A DNA stretch of 64,000 nucleotides from Caenibacillus caldisaponilyticus (GTDB taxonomy: Bacteria; Bacillota; Bacilli; Bacillales; Sporolactobacillaceae): contig NZ_BDDQ01000006.1 in the NCBI RefSeq assembly GCF_002003465.1, positions 62,001-126,000 of the forward strand, in the 5' to 3' direction. Under the pieces are notes generated by a model. The model did no database searches, was not told where the DNA came from, and was given only the letters and a program-made list of their open reading frames with translations. Each line of letters opens with the position of its first letter. The first letter of the stretch is position 1. A program made the translations under genes and the position numbers. Below, piece after piece: positions 8,719-16,902 of the stretch.

Positions 8719-8748
8719 GACATCAGTATATTAGACATCAGTAGATTA
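8719..8748. repeat. 15-bp tandem duplication in the ftsW promoter region
   Basis: Two adjacent 15-bp units, 8719-8733 and 8734-8748, both begin GACATCAGTA and differ at one base. A TTGACA (8717-8722) overlaps the first unit. The units supply TATATT (8727-8732) and TAGATT (8742-8747). Only TAGATT is usable with that -35, at a long 19-bp spacing. Start of ftsW is 25 bp further on. Confidence 0.75.
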
Positions 8749-8772
8749 GTTGAAACGGCAGGATAGGAACAT

Positions 8773-9912
8773 ATGTTAAAAAAAATGATGAAGCATTTCG
8801 ATTTCACGATTGTCGTAACCGCTTTGCTGTTGACCGGTTTCGGCATCGTCATGGTGTATAGCGCAAGCTCGATCATTGCGGTCATGAACGACGGCAATCC
8901 CAACATTTATTTTTACAAGCAACTCGTGTGGGCGGCGATCGCTCTTTTCTTCGGGCTGGCGGGCATGGTCATCCCATACAAGATGTACAAGATGTTGGTC
9001 AAACCGATCATCTTGGGCACGCTTCTGTTGCTCGTTCTCGTTTTGCTGGTCGGCCATACCGCCAACCATGCGCAATCGTGGTTTTCCATCGGCGGTTTTT
9101 CCATCCAGCCGGCGGAGATCGCCAAGCTTTCGGTCATCATTTATCTAGCTTCGGTTTTCTCCAACAAACAGGCTCATATTTCCGATTTTAAATCCAGCGT
9201 TTTGCCGCCGCTCATCATGATCTCTTTGGTGTTTTTGCTGATCGCCAAGCAGCCGGACCTCGGTTCCGCCATGATCATCGCCGGCATCTCCGGCGCCGTC
9301 ATTCTTTGTTCCGGCATTCGCGTCAAACATATTTTGATCCTGCTCCTGCTCGCGGCGGGGGCGATCGCCGTCATTTTTACTTCATCGCTCAGTTCCGAAC
9401 AAATGAGCCGGTTTACGTCCACGTACGACCCGTTTGCCCCCGGCGTGGCCAAAGACGGCGGCTGGCAGCTCATTCATTCTTACATAGCGATCGCTTCGGG
9501 CGGGCTGGAAGGCAAGGGTCTCGGCAACAGCATCGAAAAGGCCGGTTTTTTGCCTGAGCCGCACACCGATTTCATAATGGCCGTCATCGCGGAAGAACTC
9601 GGGGTGCTCGGCGTCTTCTTTGTCCTTTTGTGTCTCGCTTATCTCGTCATCAAAGGCATTTTGATCGGGATCCGCTGCCAGGACGTGTTCGGCAGTCTGC
9701 TCGCCATCGGTATTTCCAGCTTTATAGCGATTCAGACGTTCGTCAACCTCGGAGCGGTTTCCGGATTGTTGCCGATCACCGGCGTTACCCTCCCTTTCAT
9801 CAGTTACGGAGGGAGCTCGCTCGTCATGATGATGTTTTCGACAGGCGTGTTGGTCAATATTTCGGCGTTTGTGAACATGAGGGAAAAATCCAAAAAACGG
9901 GAGGCGGCATGA
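8773..9912 (+). CDS. ftsW: Lipid II polymerase FtsW (SEDS family)
   Basis: A 379-residue polytopic membrane protein of the FtsW/RodA/SpoVE family, the septal peptidoglycan glycosyltransferase that works with class B PBPs. About ten membrane segments are evident. Family blocks are present: GFGIVMVYSAS near the N-terminus, the W-FSIGGFSIQPAEIAKL loop, KQPDLGSAMI, the large external loop around DGGWQLIHSYIAIASGG, and the C-terminal GITLPFISYGGSS-like block (GVTLPFISYGGSS). The ATG at 8773 has AGGATAGG upstream. It is placed between ylaN and pyc, as B. subtilis ftsW (ylaO) is, which distinguishes it from the spoVE copy at 51.5 kb. Confidence 0.94.
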   Translation: MLKKMMKHFDFTIVVTALLLTGFGIVMVYSASSIIAVMNDGNPNIYFYKQLVWAAIALFFGLAGMVIPYKMYKMLVKPIILGTLLLLVLVLLVGHTANHAQSWFSIGGFSIQPAEIAKLSVIIYLASVFSNKQAHISDFKSSVLPPLIMISLVFLLIAKQPDLGSAMIIAGISGAVILCSGIRVKHILILLLLAAGAIAVIFTSSLSSEQMSRFTSTYDPFAPGVAKDGGWQLIHSYIAIASGGLEGKGLGNSIEKAGFLPEPHTDFIMAVIAEELGVLGVFFVLLCLAYLVIKGILIGIRCQDVFGSLLAIGISSFIAIQTFVNLGAVSGLLPITGVTLPFISYGGSSLVMMMFSTGVLVNISAFVNMREKSKKREAA

Positions 9913-9913
9913 T

Positions 9914-12900
9914 ATGGAGAAACGGGCGATCAAAAAAGTGTTGGTTGCCAACCGCGGTGAAATCGCTATCCGCATATTCAGGGCGTGCACGGAACTCGGC
10001 ATTCGCACGGTCGCTATCTACTCGCGCGAGGACTCTGGCTCTTATCATCGCTACAAAGCGGACGAAGCCTATCTCGTCGGCGAGGGGAAAAAGCCGATCG
10101 ACGCTTATTTGGACATCGAAGGCATTTTGGAGATCGCCAAGGCAAACGACGTCGACGCCATCCATCCGGGTTACGGCTTCCTATCGGAAAATGCCGATTT
10201 TGCCCGCCGTTGTGAAGAGGAGGGCATCGTTTTCATCGGTCCGAAGGTCGAACATTTGTTGATGTTTGGCGATAAGGCAAAGGCGCGGGAAGCGGCGATG
10301 AAAGCCGGGATTCCCGTTGTTCCGGGGAGCGACGGGCCGGTCGCGACGCTGGAGGAAGCCGAGCGCTTTGCGGAGACGCACGGTTATCCGATCATGATCA
10401 AGGCGGTGTCGGGCGGAGGCGGCCGGGGCATGCGCATCGTCCGGAGCAAACAAGGGCTTAAAGACGCCTTTGAACGGGCGCAATCGGAAGCCAAGGCTGC
10501 CTTCGGACGGGAAGAGGTGTACATCGAAAAATTATTGGAACGGCCGCGCCACATCGAGGTGCAAATTCTCGCCGACCGGTACGGCGAAGTCGTTCATCTG
10601 TACGAGCGCGACTGTTCCGTTCAACGCCGGCATCAAAAGGTCGTGGAAGTCGCGCCAAGCCGCAATTTGCCTGAACGCGTGCGCGAGGACATCTGCCGCG
10701 CGGCGGTTCGGCTCATGGAGAGCGTCGGCTACGTCAACGCCGGCACGGTTGAATTTTTGGTGACGCCTGACCATCAATTTTATTTCATCGAAGTCAACCC
10801 GCGCATTCAAGTCGAACATACCATCACCGAGTTGATCACCGGCATCGACATCGTTCAAACGCAAATCCGCATCGCCGAAGGCTACGGCCTTCATGAACCG
10901 CCGATTTCATTGCCGCCTCAAGATGAGATTCGCACCATCGGCTACGCCATTCAATGCCGCGTCACGACGGAAGATCCGGCGAATAATTTTATGCTGGATA
11001 CCGGAAAGATCATGGCTTACCGGACGGGCGGCGGGTTTGGCGTGCGGTTGGATGCCGGCAACGGTTTTCAAGGCGCCGTGATTACTCCTCACTATGATTC
11101 TTTGCTCGTTAAAGTGTCGACGCACGCGCTGACGTTTGAAGATGCGGCCGCCAAAATGCACAGAAATTTAAGAGAATTCCGTATACGAGGTATAAAGACG
11201 AACATTGCCTTTTTGGAGAACGTCATCACCCATCCGAATTTTCTTAAAGGGGAAGTCGATACGTCCTTCATCGACACCACGCCGGAGCTGTTCGTCTTTC
11301 CGCCGAGCTTGAACCGGGGCACGAAGATGTTGACCTACATCGCCGATACGACGGTCAACGGTTTCCCCGGCATTCCGAAGACGAAAAAACCGGCGTTTGA
11401 TGAACCGCCGATACCCGAGGCGAAATTGTCGGAAGCCCCGCGTCCCGGCACGAAACAGATCCTCGACGAAAAAGGTCCCGAAGGTTTGGTGCGCTGGATC
11501 AAAGAGCAAAACGAAGTGCTCATCACGGACACGACGTTTCGCGACGCCCATCAAAGCTTGCTCGCCACGCGCATGCGCACGCGCGATATGCTCAAGATCG
11601 CCGAACCGCTGGCCCGCATTGCCCCGGATCTGTTTTCGCTGGAGATGTGGGGCGGGGCGACGTTTGACACCAGCATGCGCTTCTTGATGGAAGATCCGTG
11701 GGAGCGCCTCATCGAATTGAGAAAGCGAATTCCGAACATTTTGTTTCAAATGCTTTTCCGCGGCGCCAACGCGGTCGGCTACACCAATTACCCCGACAAC
11801 GCCATCCAAGCGTTCATCAAAGAAGCGGCGGCCGCCGGCATCGACGTCTTCCGCATTTTTGACAGCTTAAACTGGGTGGAAGGCATGAGGTTGTCGATCG
11901 AAGCGGTCCGGGAATCCGGAAAAATCGCCGAAGCCGCCATCTGTTATACGGGCGACATTCTGGATCCGACCAGGCGAAAATACGACATCCGATACTATAA
12001 AGAGCTGGCGAAAGAACTGGAGTCGCTGGGCGCGCACATTCTCGCGATCAAAGACATGGCCGGGCTGTTGAAACCGGAAGCGGCCTACATTTTAATCAGC
12101 GAATTGAAAGCGGCGGTCGATCTGCCGATTCATTTGCACACGCACGATACGAGCGGCAACGGCATCGCGCTGTACCTTAAAGCGATCGAAGCGGGCGTCG
12201 ACATCGTCGACACCGCCTTTGGCGCCATGGCTGGACTGACGAGCCAACCGAGCCTGAATTCTTTATATTATGCGCTGCAAGGCAACCCCCGCCTGTTCAA
12301 AGGGAACATCGACGATTATGATGCCCTGAGCCGATATTGGGAAGTGGTCCGGGAATATTATCAGCCATTTGAAAGCGGCATGAAGGCGCCGAACGCCGAA
12401 GTGTACAAGTATGAAATGCCGGGCGGTCAATATACCAATCTGAAACAACAAGCCCAGGCGGTCGGCCTCGGCGAGCGCTGGGAAGAAGTCAAAGACATGT
12501 ATCGGCGCGTGAACTTACTGTTCGGCGATATCGTCAAAGTCACGCCGTCTTCGAAAGTCGTCGGCGACATGGCGCTTTTCATGGTGCAAAACCGTTTGAC
12601 GGAAGACGATATTTACGAACGCGGCGAGACGCTTGATTTCCCCGATTCCGTCGTTTCGTTTTTCAAAGGGGCGATCGGCGTGCCCTATCAAGGCTTCCCG
12701 AAAGAACTTCAGCGCATCGTCTTGAAAGGGCGTCAACCGATCGAGGGACGCCCCGGCGAGCATTTGCAGCCGGTCGATTTTGAGGAATTGAGAAAATCTC
12801 TCGAACAAAAGATTGGCCGAAAACCGAGCGATCGCGACGTGCTCTCTTACATCATGTACCCGAAGGTCTTTCTCGAGTTTAATGAGCGCTTAGAAAAATA

Positions 12901-13366
12901 CGGAAAAATGAGCGTGCTCGACACGCCGACTTTCTTCTATGGCCTGCGGCTGGGCGAAGAAGTGCAAGTCGAGATCGAACGCGGCAAAACCTTGATCGTC
13001 AAGCTGGTGTCGATCGGCCAACTGCAAAAGGACGGCACGCGCATCGTCTACTTCGAGCTGAACGGTCAACCCAGGGAGGTCGTCATCCGCGATCGGAGCG
13101 CGGACGTCAGCGTCGAGGCGAAGCGGAAAGCGAATCGGGACAATCCCAATGAAATCGGCGCGACGATGCCCGGTGCGGTGGTCAAAGTGCTCGTTAAAGA
13201 AGGGGAAAAGGTGAAAAAGGGCGACCATTTGCTCGTCACGGAAGCGATGAAAATGGAGACGACGATCCAGGCGCCGGTCAGCGGCGTCGTCGAGGAAGTG
13301 CACGTGAAAGAAGGCGACGCGATTCAAACGGGCGACTTGCTCCTCGTTTTGCGGCCCCAAAATTAA
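9914..13366 (+). CDS. pyc: Pyruvate carboxylase
   Basis: A 1150-residue, full-length single-chain pyruvate carboxylase that makes oxaloacetate from pyruvate, bicarbonate and ATP, refilling the TCA cycle. Domains in order: biotin carboxylase with ATP-grasp fold (about 1-460; HPGYGFLSEN, glycine-rich GGGGRGMR, EVNPRIQVEH), carboxyltransferase (about 535-810; TTFRDAHQSLLATR, HTHDTSG), the conserved carboxylase domain, and a C-terminal biotinyl domain with AMKM, biotin on Lys1113. It is normally allosterically activated by acetyl-CoA. The start is 1 nt after the ftsW stop with GGGAGG 9 nt upstream, so it is probably co-transcribed with ftsW. A shared bidirectional terminator follows 120 bp downstream. 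Confidence 0.98.
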   Translation: MEKRAIKKVLVANRGEIAIRIFRACTELGIRTVAIYSREDSGSYHRYKADEAYLVGEGKKPIDAYLDIEGILEIAKANDVDAIHPGYGFLSENADFARRCEEEGIVFIGPKVEHLLMFGDKAKAREAAMKAGIPVVPGSDGPVATLEEAERFAETHGYPIMIKAVSGGGGRGMRIVRSKQGLKDAFERAQSEAKAAFGREEVYIEKLLERPRHIEVQILADRYGEVVHLYERDCSVQRRHQKVVEVAPSRNLPERVREDICRAAVRLMESVGYVNAGTVEFLVTPDHQFYFIEVNPRIQVEHTITELITGIDIVQTQIRIAEGYGLHEPPISLPPQDEIRTIGYAIQCRVTTEDPANNFMLDTGKIMAYRTGGGFGVRLDAGNGFQGAVITPHYDSLLVKVSTHALTFEDAAAKMHRNLREFRIRGIKTNIAFLENVITHPNFLKGEVDTSFIDTTPELFVFPPSLNRGTKMLTYIADTTVNGFPGIPKTKKPAFDEPPIPEAKLSEAPRPGTKQILDEKGPEGLVRWIKEQNEVLITDTTFRDAHQSLLATRMRTRDMLKIAEPLARIAPDLFSLEMWGGATFDTSMRFLMEDPWERLIELRKRIPNILFQMLFRGANAVGYTNYPDNAIQAFIKEAAAAGIDVFRIFDSLNWVEGMRLSIEAVRESGKIAEAAICYTGDILDPTRRKYDIRYYKELAKELESLGAHILAIKDMAGLLKPEAAYILISELKAAVDLPIHLHTHDTSGNGIALYLKAIEAGVDIVDTAFGAMAGLTSQPSLNSLYYALQGNPRLFKGNIDDYDALSRYWEVVREYYQPFESGMKAPNAEVYKYEMPGGQYTNLKQQAQAVGLGERWEEVKDMYRRVNLLFGDIVKVTPSSKVVGDMALFMVQNRLTEDDIYERGETLDFPDSVVSFFKGAIGVPYQGFPKELQRIVLKGRQPIEGRPGEHLQPVDFEELRKSLEQKIGRKPSDRDVLSYIMYPKVFLEFNERLEKYGKMSVLDTPTFFYGLRLGEEVQVEIERGKTLIVKLVSIGQLQKDGTRIVYFELNGQPREVVIRDRSADVSVEAKRKANRDNPNEIGATMPGAVVKVLVKEGEKVKKGDHLLVTEAMKMETTIQAPVSGVVEEVHVKEGDAIQTGDLLLVLRPQN

Positions 13367-13487
13367 TAGGGGACCGCAAGCCGCTGGCTGGCCCGGTTGC
13401 CAAGGCCGTTCTCAGCGGCCAAGACGCTGCCCCTTCCGACACGATTTCCCTTTCGCGGTGAAATGCAACCCAGGTTATGCGGCATTG

Positions 13488-13524
13488 AAAAAACTCCGGC
13501 TTATGAATAAGCCGGAGTTTTTTT
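13488..13524. terminator. Bidirectional terminator between pyc and ctaA
   Basis: A perfect 13-bp stem (13491-13503 with 13508-13520) with TGAA loop, flanked by A run and T run so that it works in both directions. The ctaA stop codon (13501-13503) is part of the stem. Confidence 0.9.
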
Positions 13525-14409
13525 GCGGTTTGCGATCATCGTGAGGACCGCCAAGGCGCCGAACAGAACGGTCACAAAGAAAGAATGCAAGAGCAGGAAG
13601 GTGAGCGCCATGCGCGTATAGATGACGTAAATGCCCGAGGCGATCTGGCCGAGGATCGACAGGAAGGCGATCAGCGTTCCCCATACCATCCAACGCTCTT
13701 TTTGCTTTTGCAACACGGCCTTCAAAAAGGTGACTAAAATCCAGACGAAAAGAATCAACGCGAGCGTTCGGTGGATGTATTGAATGCCCGCCCGGCTGTA
13801 CAAATGGGGTACCCACTGGCCGTTGCAGCGCGGAAAGTCTAAACAGCCGAGGGCGGAATCGGTATGGCGAACGAAGGCGCCGGAATAAATCACGATGTAG
13901 GCATAAATGATCAATAAGTTAAAATTCCACTTCCAGGCCCGGCTCACGTTCGGAAACGTTCTCCCGATTCCGGTCGTTTCTTCATACAAAATCACGGTCA
14001 ATAGCAGGACGGACGCGAACGAGATGAGGGAAATCCCGAAATGCATGGCGAGAACGACCGACGATTGCCCCCAAACCACGGCTCCTGCGCCGAGCAGTGA
14101 TTGGATGATAACAAAAAGAACCGCGAGTACGGCGTTCAGTTTGACGCCTTTGACTCGACTGAAGCGAAGCCATGCCCAGACAGCGAGGATGATGATCATC
14201 AAACCGAGGAGACCGGATACGAGGCGATGGCTCCATTCGATCAACGTATGCGGATGCATGGTGTCGGGGACGAATTTCCCGTAACAGAGCGGCCATGAAT
14301 GCCCACAGCCTTGCGAAGAGCCGGTGTTGGTGACGGCCGCGCCCATGATCATGACCACGAGCATGCCAAATGTGGTCAGGGCGCCGAAATAGCGCAAGAT
14401 GCGATCCAC
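13501..14409 (-). CDS. ctaA: Heme A synthase CtaA
   Basis: A 302-residue membrane protein with about eight transmembrane segments, which oxidises the C8 methyl group of heme O to make heme A for the caa3 oxidase. Each half shows the expected heme-binding His and Cys pattern: GQGCGHSWPLC, EWSHR and AMHFG in the first half, and CLDFPRC, YIHRT and LLHSF in the second. I take GTG at 14409, which has AAGGTG 6 nt upstream and gives close to the B. subtilis length (306). ATG at 14451 would add a lysine-rich 14-residue N-terminus but has a poor ribosome site. It is divergent from ctaBCDEF. Confidence 0.93.
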   Translation of the reverse strand: MDRILRYFGALTTFGMLVVMIMGAAVTNTGSSQGCGHSWPLCYGKFVPDTMHPHTLIEWSHRLVSGLLGLMIIILAVWAWLRFSRVKGVKLNAVLAVLFVIIQSLLGAGAVVWGQSSVVLAMHFGISLISFASVLLLTVILYEETTGIGRTFPNVSRAWKWNFNLLIIYAYIVIYSGAFVRHTDSALGCLDFPRCNGQWVPHLYSRAGIQYIHRTLALILFVWILVTFLKAVLQKQKERWMVWGTLIAFLSILGQIASGIYVIYTRMALTFLLLHSFFVTVLFGALAVLTMIANRKKTPAYS

Positions 14410-14803
14410 GAGTTTCACCTTCTTTTTTTGTTTCTGTGACCTTTTACCCATTTCCAGCCTGCAAATTTGTCGATTTAGTGTCAATTCTGTGTAAAGTATA
14501 CAAAGAAATTGTCTTCGTATATAATTAGAACAGGTAGATATGCTAAATTTCACTAATTATAGTATCATACAGCGTCCCGGCAAGGGCGCTCAATTGTGAA
14601 CGCCATGAGACACTTTTGTACACTTTTTGTGACAAGGTTCGTTGCTCCCGCCGCGTTTTTCTGAAATAAAGACCGCGGCGAACTGTACAAGTGTTTTCTT
14701 TTTTGATTAAAGCGTTCTCACGATGGTTCGTTTATATATAAATGGTCAATCCGTCGGTTTTTGATACTTTTCATGACGGATCGAGAAAAAGGAAGTGGAG
14801 ATT
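14410..14803. other. Divergent ctaA/ctaB regulatory region
   Basis: Nearly 400 bp without a gene. It is AT-rich at 14460-14560 and again at 14730-14740. Reading leftwards, TATACT (14500-14495) is a possible -10 for ctaA; rightward, a TATATA stretch at 14733-14740 may serve ctaB. Neither has a convincing -35. Two ResD-like motifs lie in the middle and are listed separately. Confidence 0.5.
14593..14634 (+). promoter_or_regulatory. Two ResD-like motifs 33 bp apart
   Basis: ATTGTGAAC (14593-14601) and TTTGTGACA (14626-14634) each match seven of nine positions of the TTTGTGAAT sequence given for the ResD response regulator. In B. subtilis ResD activates ctaA and ctaB. The spacing is about three helical turns. 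Assignment is inference. Confidence 0.35.
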
Positions 14804-15739
14804 TTGTCGAAACCGCTTGTGTTTTTTGATTCGACCGATGCGATCCGCGGCGCTGAGGCTTCAGAAGCCGATCGTTCGGCGACGTGGAAAGATTTTTTAC
14901 ATATTTTGAAAATGGGGATCGTCTTCTCCAATTTGATCACGACGTTTGCCGGGCTCTGGCTCGCATTGGATGAGACCGGACAATCGTTTTTTGATCACAT
15001 CGGAACGGTGATCGCCGCGCTCGTCGGCTCCGGACTTGTCATGGCCGGCGGCTGCGCGTTAAACAATTTTATTGACCGCGACATCGATCAATTGATGGAA
15101 CGGACGAAGGATCGGCCTTCGGCGACCGGGCAGTTGACGGCGAGACAAGTCTTTTGGACCGGTATTATAATGTCGACTTTGGGCACAATTGTACTGATAC
15201 AGGCATCGTATACGGCCGCCGTGCTCGGACTGGTCGGCTTGTTCGTCTATGTCGTCGTTTATACGCTCTGGCTCAAAAGAACCCATTCCATCAACACGAT
15301 CGTCGGCGGCATATCCGGAGCCATCCCGCCCGTCATCGGCTGGGCGGCGATTGATCCGGGACTCGTTTCTCTCACGCCATGGCTCCTTTTCCTTATTGTT
15401 TTTTTGTGGCAACCCCCGCATTTCCTTGCGCTGGCGATCAAGCGCGTCGATGAATACCGAAGAGCCGGCGTCCCAATGCTCCCGGTCGTCGCCGGGATGA
15501 ACATGACGAAGCGGCAGATGATCTTCTATGTCGTTCTTTTGCTACCGGCGTCGCTCATGCTCTATGAGCTCGGCCCGCTTTATCTCACGTTCGCCGTTTT
15601 GCTCGGCATCGGCTGGATAGCGGTCGCCGTCGCCGGCTTGTTCACGAAGGACGTCATGAAATGGTCGAAACGAATGTTCGTTTACTCGTTGAATTATTTA
15701 ACCATCTTGTTCATCGTGATGGTGGTATCCGTTTTATAA
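14804..15739 (+). CDS. ctaB: Protoheme IX farnesyltransferase (heme O synthase) CtaB
   Basis: A 311-residue UbiA-family prenyltransferase with nine hydrophobic segments that adds a farnesyl group to heme B, giving heme O. The two Asp-rich prenyl-diphosphate motifs are visible: NNFIDRDIDQLMERTKDRP in the first half and the second around KRVDEYRRAGVPMLPV. The WQPPHFLALAIK block is typical of heme O synthases. The TTG at 14804 is preferred because AAGGAAGTGG lies at a sensible distance; GTG at 14795 is only 1 nt from that site. It is first in the ctaBCDEF run and divergent from ctaA, which uses its product. Confidence 0.94.
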   Translation: MSKPLVFFDSTDAIRGAEASEADRSATWKDFLHILKMGIVFSNLITTFAGLWLALDETGQSFFDHIGTVIAALVGSGLVMAGGCALNNFIDRDIDQLMERTKDRPSATGQLTARQVFWTGIIMSTLGTIVLIQASYTAAVLGLVGLFVYVVVYTLWLKRTHSINTIVGGISGAIPPVIGWAAIDPGLVSLTPWLLFLIVFLWQPPHFLALAIKRVDEYRRAGVPMLPVVAGMNMTKRQMIFYVVLLLPASLMLYELGPLYLTFAVLLGIGWIAVAVAGLFTKDVMKWSKRMFVYSLNYLTILFIVMVVSVL

Positions 15740-15744
15740 GATAA

Positions 15745-15798
15745 AATGGCCGCGGCAATAGACACTTCCATCTCATCATCGAAGGTGCTGCGGCCGTT
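15745..15798 (+). other. Intercistronic hairpin between ctaB and ctaC
   Basis: A 13-bp stem with two G-U pairs (15745-15757 with 15786-15798) and a 28-nt loop occupies most of the gap. No T run follows, so partial termination or an RNA-processing/stability role is more likely than full termination. Confidence 0.55.
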
Positions 15799-15837
15799 TA
15801 CCATATAAAAATAGGAATAGAAAGAGAGGGTAACGAC

Positions 15838-16872
15838 ATGAAGAGAAAATGGCAGCGATGGTTTCGCCTCCTTCCGTTGGCCGCGCTCGCTTTGCTGTTG
15901 TCGGGATGCGGCAAAGAAGGCGTCTCCGCGCTTGAGCCGCTGGGTCCTGTCGCGAAAGATCAAGCCGATCTCATGTTGATCAGCGTCTTGATCATGGTTG
16001 TTGTCGTGCTGGTAGTTGGCTTTATCTATTTCTACGTCCTGATCCGATTCCGCAAGCGCAAAGGCCAAGAAGATTACATCCCGAAACAAGTGGAAGGCAA
16101 TACGACGCTGGAAATCGTCTGGACGGTCATCCCGATCGTCTTGCTCTGCATTTTGGCCGTTCCGACAGTGCCCAAAACGTTCTCGCTTTCCGATACGCAT
16201 TCGGCCAAAAAAGAGAGCGCTTTAGAGATTGAAGTGAGCGCCAATCAATTTTGGTGGCAATTCACCTATCCCAAACAAAAGGTGACAACGGCGCAAGATG
16301 TCGTCATTCCGACGGACCGCCCCGTCGTCTTTAAGTTAACGTCCAACGACGTCATTCACTCGTTCTGGGTGCCGGCGCTCGGCGGCAAGGTTGACGCCAA
16401 TCCGGGACAAGTGACGACGCTCAAATTGGAAGCGGATAAAGAAGGTACATATCGCGGCCGTTGCGCGGAACTGTGCGGATCATCCCACGCTTTGATGTAC
16501 TTTAACGTCAAAGCCGTCAGCTCCGCCGAATTTGATCGGTGGATCAAAGAGATGAAAGCGGGTCCCGATCAGCCGGCCTCCGCGAGCGCCAAACAAGGCG
16601 AGCAGCTGTTTAAGCAAAATTGCATGTCTTGCCATGCGGTCGGCGCCAGTCAAACGAATAAACTCGCGCCCAACTTGACGAACTTCGCGGACCGGAAATA
16701 CATCGCCGGATTCCTCGATCACGACAAAAAAACGCTGGAAAAATGGATCGCCGATCCGAGCGCTTTGAAACCCGGAGCGACGATGCCGGCGCGGGGCGCG
16801 AGCGGCAAACTGACCGATGAACAAATCAAACAAATCGCCGATTATCTGTTTACGCTGTCGGTTGAAAAGTAG
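15838..16872 (+). CDS. ctaC: Cytochrome caa3 oxidase subunit II with fused cytochrome c
   Basis: A 344-residue membrane-anchored lipoprotein: signal with lipobox LLLSGC (Cys24), two transmembrane helices (about 46-70 and 92-110), a cupredoxin domain with the CuA ligands His174, Cys209, Glu211, Cys213, His217 and Met220, and a C-terminal cytochrome c domain with CMSCH (Cys262, Cys265, His266) and a likely axial Met316. It accepts electrons from cytochrome c and passes them via CuA to heme a. The fused cytochrome c defines the caa3 type. ATG at 15838 follows GAGAGGG. Confidence 0.97.
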   Translation: MKRKWQRWFRLLPLAALALLLSGCGKEGVSALEPLGPVAKDQADLMLISVLIMVVVVLVVGFIYFYVLIRFRKRKGQEDYIPKQVEGNTTLEIVWTVIPIVLLCILAVPTVPKTFSLSDTHSAKKESALEIEVSANQFWWQFTYPKQKVTTAQDVVIPTDRPVVFKLTSNDVIHSFWVPALGGKVDANPGQVTTLKLEADKEGTYRGRCAELCGSSHALMYFNVKAVSSAEFDRWIKEMKAGPDQPASASAKQGEQLFKQNCMSCHAVGASQTNKLAPNLTNFADRKYIAGFLDHDKKTLEKWIADPSALKPGATMPARGASGKLTDEQIKQIADYLFTLSVEK

Positions 16873-16902
16873 TTCGAACATGACTAAAGGGAGGTTGCAA
16901 CC

